DNA of 64,000 bases from Candidatus Nitrosopumilus sp. (GCA_013215285.1 JABSRD010000001.1:692815-756814); one strand, 5' to 3'; positions 48,923 through 59,419 are shown, counted from the first letter of the stretch. Numbers and translations are program-made. The notes: generated from the letters alone by a model not told the origin.

Positions 48923-49736
48923 TGAACTTGCAAAAAATCTAGTTGAACTAAAAAAAGAATTTGTAAAAATCTATGATGGCAAAAGCCAAATTCAAGAAAT
49001 CATACCTGTTTCAAAATCTAAATCATTACCCATACCACAATCTGATTTAGATTTATTACATCAATTTGCAACAAAGAATCCTATTTACTATAATTCCTAT
49101 GAACAAATTATTGCTGGAATACCCTGTGTTGTTTATGAAGGTGATATTAACAAATATTGGCTAAACAGCATTCAACATGGTTCAAGTCATGCTCCATTTT
49201 CACCAACATGGATAATGTCTGCATATGTTGGTGTATCACTTGCAAAAGATTTAGGATATCATGAAGTTATTGATATTGGTTCTGGGGATGGTAGAATTGC
49301 ATTTTGTGCAAAAGTATTGAATTTAGAATCATACAGTATTGAAATTGATGATATGTTAATTGATTTGCAGAAACTCTTGATTGACATTCATGATTTTCAC
49401 CCACACTGTTCTGACGTTACAGATTTTGATTATTCTTCATTAAATCTAACCCAACCTATTTTTTTCATTGGAGGTCTTGCACAAATGGGTGGAATTGAAT
49501 TAGCATCTGGTGTATTTAAAAAAATAAATTCTATTCCCCTTCTTAAGAAAAAAACTGGTTGGGTTTTTGCAGGTACTTATTCCCAAAAATATCGCCCAGA
49601 TCCAAAAAATGTGGCGGGCTGGGGCACATTAATTGATAAAAATAAACTCAAAACTATTCATACTGTTTCTCTTCCAACTGTTTGGACATTTCATGAATTA
49701 GATGATACTCCATACATTTTTGCTCAACATATCTAA
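48885..49736 (+). CDS. SAM-dependent methyltransferase-like protein
   Basis: VIDIGSGDGRIAFCAKVLNLESYSIEIDD; start probably Met near 48918, giving a short overlap with the preceding gene. Confidence 0.65.
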   Translation: MLNNMSMNFLMIDELAKNLVELKKEFVKIYDGKSQIQEIIPVSKSKSLPIPQSDLDLLHQFATKNPIYYNSYEQIIAGIPCVVYEGDINKYWLNSIQHGSSHAPFSPTWIMSAYVGVSLAKDLGYHEVIDIGSGDGRIAFCAKVLNLESYSIEIDDMLIDLQKLLIDIHDFHPHCSDVTDFDYSSLNLTQPIFFIGGLAQMGGIELASGVFKKINSIPLLKKKTGWVFAGTYSQKYRPDPKNVAGWGTLIDKNKLKTIHTVSLPTVWTFHELDDTPYIFAQHI

Positions 49737-49778
49737 CAAATAGTAATCCAAATTAAGCGTAAATCTCCAAAACTTTTC

Positions 49779-49853
49779 GGACTCGTTGCATAGCTTGGAT
49801 AGTGCGATTGCTTGCGGAGCAATAGGTCACCGGTTCGAATCCTGTCGGGTCCG
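49779..49853 (+). tRNA. tRNA-Arg(GCG)
   Basis: Acceptor GGACTCG/CGGGTCC (one T-G), D arm GCAT/GTGC, anticodon arm ATTGC-TTGCGGA-GCAAT, T arm ACCGG-TTCGAAT-CCTGT with one C-T mismatch. Confidence 0.88.
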
Positions 49854-49890
49854 CTACCCATCATGGTACTAAAATAGTTCCACTTTCATG
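49844..49890 (+). repeat. attL-like direct repeat
   Basis: GTCGGGTCCGC...ATGGTACTAAAATAGTTCCACTTTCATG, imperfect match to 62436-62483. Confidence 0.75.
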
Positions 49891-51093
49891 CCATCATGCG
49901 TGGAGTTAACAATAGAAAACATACAGGAAATAGAAGATCCCTACAATGCGTTTGTAAACTCTGTTAGAAATACTGAAACCCTTCGTAAATATAAAAATCA
50001 GTTACATGTATTTCTAAAATTGATTCCAGGCAAAATTTATGAAGATGTTTTGGGGAAAACACCTGAAAATGACACTCTTGAACACCTGTCTACAATGTTT
50101 GTGGAATTAGCTGACAAGGACTCAAAGACTGTGTATAATATTATTGCAACATACATCAAAGAAGACAGAAAAAAAGTTGAACAGAAATTACTGCGACCAA
50201 ACTCCTTTTCAAATCACATAAAGTCAATTAGAAAACTACTTGATGCAAACGCCATTGCAATATCTTGGAAGTCATTACACCAACTATATCCTAGAGGTTC
50301 TGTAAGCAAGGATAGGGCATACACAAGAGATGAACTTCAAAAGATGATAAACACATCACCTGATCTTGTTGACAAAGTAATTGTTGCGTTATTTTCATCA
50401 GCTGGGTTTCGTTTAGAGTCATGGGATTATTTTATCTGGAAGGATGTAATATTTTTCAAAAATGATGATGATACTTTCAAGGGAGGTGCATTACTAGTTT
50501 ATCATGGAGATCCTGAAAGTTATTGGACACACATTACACCTGAAGCATGTAACTTGTTACAAGAGTACAGAGAGTTGTGGAAATCTCAAATTGGTGTGTA
50601 TCCAAATCCTAAAGATCCACTTCTTAAAACAACAAAGACGCCTGTTGTAAGACGACTCAAAGGTTTTGGCGTAAAAAGAAGAGTTGACAGACTAGCAAGA
50701 AGAATTGGAATGAGAAATGGATTGGTAGATGGTCAAAGCAGATATGATGTTCCATTAGACCATGGCTTTAGAAAATACTTTAACACAATGCTAAGACGTG
50801 CAAAGGTTGACTATCTGGATAAGGAGGATATGATGGGACACACAACAGGACTTGAAAAACACTATGAAAGATACAACGAGGAGGACTTTGAACGGTTTTC
50901 AGAATATGAAAAGGCAATTCCATTCCGCACCATCTCTGATACCGAACGAGTAAAACTTGAGAATGTAAATCTGAGAAGAGAAAAAACAGAGCTGCAAAAG
51001 ACACAGGAAAAGTTAGAACATGCTTTAGTTAAGATAGATGAACTTTGGGCAGACAAACAAAGGATGGAGAATTCTACGTATACCTATGACTAA
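49888..51093 (+). CDS. Tyrosine recombinase/integrase
   Basis: SAM-like N-terminal region, ALFSSAGFRLESWDYF (catalytic Arg region), LDHGFRKYFNTMLRRAKVDYLDKEDMMGHTTGLEKHYERY (H-x-x-R...H...Y). Confidence 0.88.
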   Translation: MPSCVELTIENIQEIEDPYNAFVNSVRNTETLRKYKNQLHVFLKLIPGKIYEDVLGKTPENDTLEHLSTMFVELADKDSKTVYNIIATYIKEDRKKVEQKLLRPNSFSNHIKSIRKLLDANAIAISWKSLHQLYPRGSVSKDRAYTRDELQKMINTSPDLVDKVIVALFSSAGFRLESWDYFIWKDVIFFKNDDDTFKGGALLVYHGDPESYWTHITPEACNLLQEYRELWKSQIGVYPNPKDPLLKTTKTPVVRRLKGFGVKRRVDRLARRIGMRNGLVDGQSRYDVPLDHGFRKYFNTMLRRAKVDYLDKEDMMGHTTGLEKHYERYNEEDFERFSEYEKAIPFRTISDTERVKLENVNLRREKTELQKTQEKLEHALVKIDELWADKQRMENSTYTYD

Positions 51094-51119
51094 CTTTCAA
51101 TTCTTGATGATTTCGGTTT

Positions 51120-51461
51120 TTATTTGCAGAATTTGATTCCGAAATCTCGTTGTTTTGAATAATTCCTCTTTAATTTCTCTTTTTCCTTCTTTGATACCAT
51201 GTCGTTGCAGTTTACAGATTTTATGGCAAATTTTTTTGCCTTTTCTTTATCCCCTTTATATTGCCAATATCCTGATTGACTGCGATAGTAACTCTCTTTG
51301 TATAATCTCTCATAGGAATAAAATATCTTGTCGACAAATTCCTCAATCGCTTTGTCATCAAGTGATTTAAAAAAATGTTCTGAAGGATAAAATGCATGTT
51401 CTATTTGTCTTGTATAAAATTCATTCAAAAATGTTATGGGATAAGAAGTGAAATAATTCAT
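51120..51461 (-). CDS. Hypothetical protein
   Basis: 113-aa ORF, overlaps next plus-strand ORF at 51396-51461. Confidence 0.4.
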   Translation of the reverse strand: MNYFTSYPITFLNEFYTRQIEHAFYPSEHFFKSLDDKAIEEFVDKIFYSYERLYKESYYRSQSGYWQYKGDKEKAKKFAIKSVNCNDMVSKKEKEKLKRNYSKQRDFGIKFCK

Positions 51462-51662
51462 GGGAAAAAAAGAAAAACAAAAATTTTAGAAAATGAACGA
51501 AAACTTTCTGATGAAGAAATTAAAGAAAAACTTGAAGAGTATGTTCGAAAAGGAATATCAAAAATTCTTAGATTACATATGATGTATGAATCTCAAGAAA
51601 ATGTACTAGCACAAATAGACAATTATACTTTGAATAGAGGGGAAAATTTGTATGACGACTAA
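51396..51662 (+). pseudogene. HEPN-like (Apea-type) C-terminal fragment
   Basis: YGIRSEIIHGKKRK resembles the HEPN R-x4-6-H motif, followed by LEEYVRKGISKILRLHM. Confidence 0.45.
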
Positions 51663-52985
51663 TTTAACTTTCTATGGTTGTGTAAATGAAATTAGAGGAA
51701 ACAAAATTTTACTCCAAGACAAAGATACAAAAATTTTCTTAGATTTTGGTAAAGGATTTACAGGATTAGGAAATTATTTTGAGCAATTCCTGGCACCTCG
51801 TGCATCAAATGGAATTTTAGATTTTATTACCATGGGATTAGTACCTGATATTTCTGGAATTTATCGAGATGACTTGATGTTTAGAGCAGGACGTGAAATC
51901 AAAGAACCTGACGTTGACGCAGTATTGATTTTTCATGCACATGCAATCATACATCATTTTCACATGGAGATATTCCACTTTACATGGGTCAGACCACCCA
52001 AAACATGATCAAAGCAATTCAAGAACGTTCTAGCGGTACAATTGATAGAGAAATTTTAGAATACAAACTAACTGGTGCAAAAAGAGGGGATCCTAAAATT
52101 GCAAGAACAATTAACACGTTTCGTACTGGAGAGAAATTCAATATTGGTTCATTAGAAATTGAACCAATACATGTGGATCATTCTATTCCAGAATCTTATG
52201 GTTTTATTATTTACACTTCTGAGGGCTCCATAGTATACACTGGTGACTTGAGACATCATGGTTCCAAACCACAAATGACTGAAGAATTTATTGCAAAAGC
52301 CAAAGATGTAAAACCAATTGCACTAATTGCTGAAGGTACTCGCATCAAAGATGAATCAACTAATGAAAGTGAATAAATAGTATATTCCCAATCTGACAAA
52401 CTAACTGCAGATACCAACAACTTGATTTTTGCTGATTTTAATTTCAAAGATGTAGATAGAGTGCAAACATTTTACAACATTGCAAAGAAAAATGGCAGAA
52501 AATTTGTAATCAAAATCAAAGATGCATATTTTTTAAAACATCTTTCATCTGATCCAAATTTGAATTTACCAAATTGTGATGATGAACATATTATAATTTA
52601 CAAAGCAAAGTATCGTACAGGTACTTATTCTGATTCAGATTATGTTGGAGAAGACCGAACATTTGCAACTGCACCTAATGCGTTAACTACTGCTGAAATT
52701 GCAGCAAAACCTGACAAGTATATTTGTGCTATAGGATTTTTCAGCTTTAATGCATTGATTGATATGAAACCAAAATCAGGTGTCATTTACATTCATTCAT
52801 CCAATGAAGCTTACAATGAAGAACAAGTTTTAAGTACAAAAAGACTGAATAATTGGATTGAAAAGTTTCAAATGGAACATCATCAAATTCATTGTTCAGA
52901 CCATGCAAACGGAGGGGACTTGATGGATCTGATAAAAGAAATTGATGCTAAAACTAGAAGTAAAAAGAATAGATATCAAAAATAA
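51652..52985 (+). pseudogene. MBL-fold / beta-CASP (RNase J-like) gene, interrupted
   Basis: Collinear ORFs 51652-52008, 51984-52376 and 52422-52985. Frame change near 51945 inside HAHA(D)H; later two ORFs share a frame and are separated by TAA at 52374-52376. Confidence 0.8.
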
Positions 52986-52987
52986 GA

Positions 52988-53160
52988 TGAGCGAGGCTAT
53001 GAAAAAGAGATTCATTGAATGGGCTGAAGAAAATTCCGATAAGGCAAATGTATTACAAATTGCAAAAACAGGTTTAGGAAAGATGGACATGGATGCAACA
53101 GTTGATCATTTTCTTGAGCATAAAGATGCAGATCTTGAAAAATATTTGAAGAGTTTTTCT
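52988..53160 (+). pseudogene. Small helical protein, apparently truncated
   Basis: MSEAMKKRFIEWAEENSDKANVLQIAKTGLGKMDMDATVDHFLEHKDADLEKYLKSF, then runs into sequence antisense to an integrase fragment. Confidence 0.45.
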
Positions 53161-53471
53161 GAATTCACTATTTTCTTGATCTCAATCATGTATGATTTTA
53201 TCATGGTCTTAATTATACCCGTATCATTTTTTGCCAAGTTCACAAACGGTATGCAAAGATCTTCTAATTCTTGCGATTTTGGAGTTTCAATGTTATGTTC
53301 TACATAGACTTGTTTTGGAACTAACATCAAAAATATCTTAAGATCTCTTGTATAGTTACGTCTGGTTTGATAACTTTGTATTGATTCTATAAAATTAACA
53401 TATGCGTTTTCCTTCAAATCCGTTAATCCTATCTTCATGGTACTATTTGGTATTGTGTCTATTTGAGTCAC
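53106..53471 (-). pseudogene. Truncated tyrosine integrase (N-terminal part only)
   Basis: AYVNFIESIQSYQTRRNYTRDLKIFLMLVPKQVYVE parallels AFVNSVRNTETLRKYKNQLHVFLKLIPGKIYED of the 49888-51093 integrase; catalytic domain absent. Confidence 0.75.
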
Positions 53472-53611
53472 TAAAATGAGATGCTCCCAGTTGAAAAGAT
53501 CCTGAGATCTCAGTGTAAATCCTTAGAAAATTCATATTTATAGCTCCGATAACCTGACAGAACCTTTGATCGTAATTCTTTAATCATATTAGATATCTTA
53601 TTATTATATAT

Positions 53612-54682
53612 ATGATAAAAATAGGGATGATTTTTGCAAGTATATTATTTGCAGTTATCTTAATTGCGAGTTTTACTATGTCTTCATATGCTGATTATTA
53701 TATCCCACCAAAAAAGCAGTTAGAATCAGGTATATTGCCTGAAGATGTTCTGTGTAGAGATGGAAAAGTATTAGTCATTAGAGATAACGGCAATCCTGCT
53801 TGTGTGCGGGAGTTAACAGCTGTTAAAATGAACTGGAATATTATTATCATTGCAACAGAGACTGTTGCACAAATGATAATTCCATCATCACATCAAGAAG
53901 AAGAAGTTTTGATAAATGACAAAGAAGAAAATGTTTTGATAGAACATGAATCTACTGAAAATGATGAGATAATAAATAATGATTTGATAGAACACAAAAC
54001 AAAACAACCAACTCAATACATAGAGATGAACTTAGGTTCTGATGTGGAATATGTAGATGATGGCAGGGAAATTCATTATGGACTTCAAAGATCACCTGCA
54101 CCTGAAAATATCTATGAACTTATCATAGATAACCAAGAGGATAATGATATAGATCCTTATGGTATGATGAGGGTGCCTGCAGGGTTTGGACATGAAAAAT
54201 ATTCCATAGTTTCAGGAATTGGATTATACCCAGCAGATTGGATGCCAATTTTTATTCCTGATGGATATAAGTTGTTATTTTTTGAGAATTTCAATTATGA
54301 AGATACAACAGGTGATGCAGTTCTAAGAATAAACTTTGTACCAAACACGTTCCAGTTAACTAATCAAACTACTACTCATGATATAAAACGTAGTGAAGGA
54401 TATATGGTGCGTGTATCATATCAATCTTTACCTTTTGATGAGATTGAAGACAGAATTGAAGCAGATAAAGAAGATGAACAGTCAAAGCCAGGTTATGTTG
54501 GTAGATGGTTAGATATTGCACGGGATGGTAAAACAGTTTATGCATCAGAAACACAGACTTTTTATGATGACTATCGTTCAATTTACAGTTTTAGTCCAAA
54601 TGATAATTTAATAGTAGGTGTGTTATCATACCATCATACATTAGAAGAGTTAAAACCAATTTTTGATAGTGTAATGAATTGA
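53612..54682 (+). CDS. Exported/surface hypothetical protein
   Basis: N-terminal hydrophobic segment and PPKKQLESGILPEDVLCRDGKVLVIRDNGNPACVREL motif. Confidence 0.65.
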   Translation: MIKIGMIFASILFAVILIASFTMSSYADYYIPPKKQLESGILPEDVLCRDGKVLVIRDNGNPACVRELTAVKMNWNIIIIATETVAQMIIPSSHQEEEVLINDKEENVLIEHESTENDEIINNDLIEHKTKQPTQYIEMNLGSDVEYVDDGREIHYGLQRSPAPENIYELIIDNQEDNDIDPYGMMRVPAGFGHEKYSIVSGIGLYPADWMPIFIPDGYKLLFFENFNYEDTTGDAVLRINFVPNTFQLTNQTTTHDIKRSEGYMVRVSYQSLPFDEIEDRIEADKEDEQSKPGYVGRWLDIARDGKTVYASETQTFYDDYRSIYSFSPNDNLIVGVLSYHHTLEELKPIFDSVMN

Positions 54683-57600
54683 AAAATGTTTTAATTATTT
54701 TTACACTTACAGTGATTGGTGTTTTTAGTTATTCTCAAGATACTTCTGCACAACTAGTATGTGATGACCCGCATTGTTATGCCTTAGAAATTCACAGACA
54801 AAATTTCGTTGACGGTCTAAAATATGATTTAGCAGCACCTGATTTATGGATTGATAGAAATGCGTGTAATGACATTGCAGTATCTACAGGTTGGTTAATT
54901 TCTACTAGTAATTCAGAATGGGTAGAGGCGGGAATTACAAAAGGTAGTTTAAGAAATCTTGATGGAACTATTACATGTGTTACTCAACTTAGTACGTATT
55001 ATGCGTATAATTTCCTAAAATCTGATGGTAAGTATTCATACATTGAATTTTTAGTCCCAAACGGTAGAGTAGATACTAGAGATGATGTTAATGTCAAAAT
55101 TCAACAAAACGATCAGAATCAGATTAGAGTTCATGTAAACACGCCAGATAGACTAGACGAATTTGCATCAGCTAGAATTACACTACAACCTAACAATAAT
55201 TATTATGCAGACTTTGGAATTGAGGGAACTGTATCTGCACCAACCGAATATTCATCAATTCCAATGAGTAAGTATACAAATACAAAAATTTTACGTAATG
55301 ATATATGGATTGATTTACCTAATACTACCACATTATCAATCCCAACAGCAGGTCAAGGATACAAGGCTATGAAATGCCCAAACAATTCATTCATTGCAGG
55401 GACAGTTACTGCACTTGATTGTAATAATGTGGCTACAAGAAACCAAGTTCCAATATTTGGCAATATAGTAAGGACCATTACAACAAATACACCAATCACA
55501 ATTCCTTTGATGGCAACAGATACAGACAAAGATTATCTTACATACAAACTGGTATCATCATCAACTCATGGTACAACAGATCATACCAATAGAGCATCAC
55601 CAATATCAACTACAAATGGTGAAACTTCACAAATAGTATATACGCCTACAAGCAATACTCCTGAATCTGATACGTTTAGAGTAAGTGTAACTGACAAAAG
55701 AGTTGGCCATACAAAAGAATCACTAGTATCCATTACAGGACCAACATCAGGACCAACAATATCTGATGCAATTGATGATTTGTCACATGTAATAAGTGGA
55801 AATACAATAACACTTTCATGGTCACATCCATTTAATGGCGGTTCTGAAATCACATCATATAGAATAGAAAGATCTGTTGATACAAACACTTGGAGTCTTG
55901 TAAATACAATATCAGAAACTCTTACCAGTTATGATATAACATCCAGTCCTGGATCTATCCAATATTACAGAATACTTGTAAACAATGCAAATGGTCCATC
56001 TGCATCATCCAATATCGTACAACCATACATTATAGATAATACACCGCCTGTAATCACAATTAGTACGCCTACAACTAACCAAATAATCACCAGTCAAAAC
56101 ATTCCTGTTACATCAAACATATTTGAATATGACAACTCTGGTATTGAAAATGTGCAAATGTTAATTGATCATGTTATTATCACAAATCCAATATCTGTTT
56201 TGCATGTAGGGGGTATCAGTATAACTGCAACATCTGAAATCACTGGAGTTGATAATGGCCAGCATACTTTAACAGTTAGGGCAACAAACGGGGACGGATA
56301 CATTGCAAATCAATCAGTCAGTTTTACAAAAAATACGCCAACATCTCAAAACTTGTCATCATTTGAGGATAACTTTGATGAGAATAACATATCTTCTAAC
56401 TGGCATACAACAACTGAAGATGACGAGTATTGGGATATACGAACCCCAATTATTCCAGTACCTGATTCTACACTAGGTAATGAGGTTGCAGGAGTAGAAG
56501 ACTGTGATGATAAATGTGAACTAATCATGATACATACAGTAGACATATCTACCATGGCAGAACCGAAACTTAACTTTTACAGATACCTATCATCATCACT
56601 AGATAACGGTGAGGGATTAGATGTTGATATCTCAACTGATGGCGGTGTAACGTTTATCACACTTGACAGTTTCACTGCCGATGAATCCGAAGATGATGGT
56701 ATATGGCATTTTGAAGAGTATAGTCTTGCTAACTACACCTCAACACAATTCAAATTAAAATTCATTGCAACATCAAGTTCAAACAGCGAGGATATAGAAA
56801 TTGACAATCTAAGAATTTATGATGCATACATACCTACAGATACAACAATATCTCTAATAATCGAATCAATTAATGATATTACAATAAGTGAGGGGCAAAC
56901 TCATATCGTAACAGTATCTGCAACAACAACAGACCAATCCCCAATAACATATTCTTTAACACAAAAACCGTCATTTGTCACAATTACAAATAACACTATA
57001 ACAATATCGCCTGATTATTACAACGCAGGAAATTATACCATCACAGCTCAAGCTATATCTAAAAATCAAACCTCAACTGTACCATTTGATGTTACAGTGT
57101 ATGATTCACAACCTACAGGGTATCTTTCTGCAACAGTCGATAATTATTCCAGCATACTTGAGGTAGTTGAGGGTGAACCATTTATTGTAAAATTCCAATA
57201 TTCAGAGAACCTGTCAAAAACAGGATGGGTATGTTTTGAGATGATTGATTCAGATGGAAACAAAGTAAAGAAAAATGCTGACATCAAACTATGGAATGAT
57301 CCTAGCCAATATTCCTTTGATGGTGTAAGCTGGGGTGGTGATTCATACAACGATAAGGTGTTTTATGGAACCTGCAAGTACATTACAGGGGATCAGTTAT
57401 GGTTGAGCATACCAACCTTTGTAGACTATGATGAAACAGAAAGCGATGAGGTATACTATCTAAAAATACGAGAAGACCGAAACAACCCACAATTTGAGCC
57501 GAAATTAATACCACTAACCATAAAAGAATCAGGACGTGGGCATCCAGTAATTACAGTTGATGTTGACTCTAGCACCCTGGTAGTTACTGAGGGTGAATCA

Positions 57601-57957
57601 TTTGTAGTATCATTTCAGTATGATTACACTTTATCCAAAACTGAATGGGCAAGCTTTGATGTAATTGATTCAGATGGAAACAAAGTACGAGATAACGAGA
57701 ATATTAAACTATGGAATGACCCAAACTTGTTCTCCTATGATAACGGAATAAAATGGGGTGGGCCAGGATACTATGACAAAGTGTATTATGGCTCTTACAA
57801 GTATATCCTGGGTGATTCTATATCAGTTAAGATCCCCACTAAAATAAATGATGATGTTACACAAGGCGATAAAACATACAAGCTAAAGGTAACAGTAAGA
57901 AACAACGAGGCAACAATCATATTCCCTCAAGTTGACCTTACAATACAAGATCGATGA
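54679..57957 (+). CDS. Large modular surface protein (FnIII/Ig-like modules, two C-terminal tandem repeats)
   Basis: Signal-like N-terminus; FnIII-like HVISGNTITLSWSHPFNGGSEITSYRIERS; repeated VxEGExFxVxFQY...SDGNKV...KLWNDP...WGG...Y.DKVxYG. Confidence 0.75.
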   Translation: MKNVLIIFTLTVIGVFSYSQDTSAQLVCDDPHCYALEIHRQNFVDGLKYDLAAPDLWIDRNACNDIAVSTGWLISTSNSEWVEAGITKGSLRNLDGTITCVTQLSTYYAYNFLKSDGKYSYIEFLVPNGRVDTRDDVNVKIQQNDQNQIRVHVNTPDRLDEFASARITLQPNNNYYADFGIEGTVSAPTEYSSIPMSKYTNTKILRNDIWIDLPNTTTLSIPTAGQGYKAMKCPNNSFIAGTVTALDCNNVATRNQVPIFGNIVRTITTNTPITIPLMATDTDKDYLTYKLVSSSTHGTTDHTNRASPISTTNGETSQIVYTPTSNTPESDTFRVSVTDKRVGHTKESLVSITGPTSGPTISDAIDDLSHVISGNTITLSWSHPFNGGSEITSYRIERSVDTNTWSLVNTISETLTSYDITSSPGSIQYYRILVNNANGPSASSNIVQPYIIDNTPPVITISTPTTNQIITSQNIPVTSNIFEYDNSGIENVQMLIDHVIITNPISVLHVGGISITATSEITGVDNGQHTLTVRATNGDGYIANQSVSFTKNTPTSQNLSSFEDNFDENNISSNWHTTTEDDEYWDIRTPIIPVPDSTLGNEVAGVEDCDDKCELIMIHTVDISTMAEPKLNFYRYLSSSLDNGEGLDVDISTDGGVTFITLDSFTADESEDDGIWHFEEYSLANYTSTQFKLKFIATSSSNSEDIEIDNLRIYDAYIPTDTTISLIIESINDITISEGQTHIVTVSATTTDQSPITYSLTQKPSFVTITNNTITISPDYYNAGNYTITAQAISKNQTSTVPFDVTVYDSQPTGYLSATVDNYSSILEVVEGEPFIVKFQYSENLSKTGWVCFEMIDSDGNKVKKNADIKLWNDPSQYSFDGVSWGGDSYNDKVFYGTCKYITGDQLWLSIPTFVDYDETESDEVYYLKIREDRNNPQFEPKLIPLTIKESGRGHPVITVDVDSSTLVVTEGESFVVSFQYDYTLSKTEWASFDVIDSDGNKVRDNENIKLWNDPNLFSYDNGIKWGGPGYYDKVYYGSYKYILGDSISVKIPTKINDDVTQGDKTYKLKVTVRNNEATIIFPQVDLTIQDR

Positions 57958-58355
57958 TGATGATTTAGGTGCAAAATAAAATAACAGGCATTGTCAATCT
58001 AGCGAGTCCTGATTTCAGAATTATGACTTTGCTCATTTGATAGTTTTAGAGAAGAACCAAGACAGGATATAAACCGAGATGAAAAATGTTATTTGAGACT
58101 TGTGATTAAATTCTGCCACTCGAAAGTAGACACGAAGAAATACCAAATGTAGATTACAGAACCCTAAATTATATAATTCAATAATCAAATCACTCCATTG
58201 AGCAAAGTAAACTCTATGCCAACATTATTGATAATGACGATGAACTATACAATGACTGGGAACTAGATGATTATCATTTATTTACAAACTGGAATACCGC
58301 AGAACACAACAATTGGCAACTACCTGCAACAAAAGAACCTCATTGGTGGTGTGGA

Positions 58356-59150
58356 ATGTGGAATACAAAGGGATGTCTTCACACAAAAGATCATACTACA
58401 CATAATAAACAAGTTTACGTACTAAGATACCAGCGTTCATGCTTTCGTTCCTCTTGTAATCTTTGTTGGGAGAAATGGATTGGACGTGCATCAAATGTTG
58501 CAACAAGAAAGATTATAAAATATTTCAAAATAGAAAACAAAAAACCAATACATGTTGTACTGTCTGTATCTAATTGGGACTATGAGTTAGACTACAAAAA
58601 AATGAAGCTAAAGGCAAGAAAGATTTTACGAGAAATCAAGGTTGTAGGTGGAAGCATGATGTTTCACCCATTTCGCTTCAACAAGAGACTAAGATGCTGG
58701 TACTACTCTCCACACTTTCACATTGTTTGTTTTGGGTTTCTTCCCAAAGGTTCTCTTGTAGAGATATATCGCCAAAACGGTTGGTTTGTAAAGTATTTGG
58801 GCGTACGAAAATCAGTCTTTGCCACCTTTTACTATATTCTGTCTCACTGCGGAATTAAACACAGAACACGTACAGTATCCTGGTTTGGAGACTTGTCATA
58901 TAGCAAACTGGAATCAGAAACCCTACCTGAAAATAACAATTGTCCGCTCTGTGGACGGAAATTAGTGGAGATTTACTATAATGGGTGGGATCCTCCAGTT
59001 CCACCTGATGGATTCTTTGAGGGATTTGTGGATTCGTATGGATGGCATGCAGTGGAAACTAGTAACATTCCTTTAGAGCCTTGTAACTTTGAGTATGCCC
59101 CAACTAGAGAACTAAATGATCTGTTGAAAAGCTTAGAACAAGCACATTGA
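58356..59150 (+). CDS. HUH-type (rolling-circle) replication initiator-like protein
   Basis: SCFRSSCNLCWEKW zinc-finger-like, YYSPHFHIVCFGFLPKG (HUH motif), VFATFYYILSHCGI (Tyr motif), C-terminal CPLCGRKL. Open frame extends upstream without a canonical start. Confidence 0.65.
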   Translation: MWNTKGCLHTKDHTTHNKQVYVLRYQRSCFRSSCNLCWEKWIGRASNVATRKIIKYFKIENKKPIHVVLSVSNWDYELDYKKMKLKARKILREIKVVGGSMMFHPFRFNKRLRCWYYSPHFHIVCFGFLPKGSLVEIYRQNGWFVKYLGVRKSVFATFYYILSHCGIKHRTRTVSWFGDLSYSKLESETLPENNNCPLCGRKLVEIYYNGWDPPVPPDGFFEGFVDSYGWHAVETSNIPLEPCNFEYAPTRELNDLLKSLEQAH

Positions 59151-59252
59151 TTTATTGGAACTGTTTTAGATACACTTTGGTGGTTGGAACGATAGAATAG
59201 AATCCTCTGAGAAATTCAATAACTCTATAAACAATCCCTCAATATCCAAAAT

Positions 59253-59419
59253 ATGGCAAAAGACGAAATCGGCGGACGTCTATAGATATTACAAAAGTGG
59301 ATGGTAAAATCAAAATTGTTTTCCATCCTATGGCAAAAAATGCACAACATCCAGATGCTGCAGTTTTCTCTGTAACTCTATCAAAATCGGACCTAGACAA
59401 GCTCAAAAAAGCCTTTTGA
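59253..59419 (+). pseudogene. Small ORF interrupted by a frameshift
   Basis: MAKDEIGGR then stop near 59281; continues in another frame as DITKVDGKIKIVFHPMAKNAQHPDAAVFSVTLSKSDLDKLKKAF. Confidence 0.5.

Noticed and set aside
48485-49736. Considered as cargo of the integrated element
   Set aside because: They lie upstream of tRNA-Arg, outside the att-bounded region.
57945-58015. GATGATGATGATTT...CTGA as a second C/D-box sRNA
   Set aside because: The C-like motif comes from a GATGATGATGA run at the stop codon; no terminal stem and no C'/D' pair.
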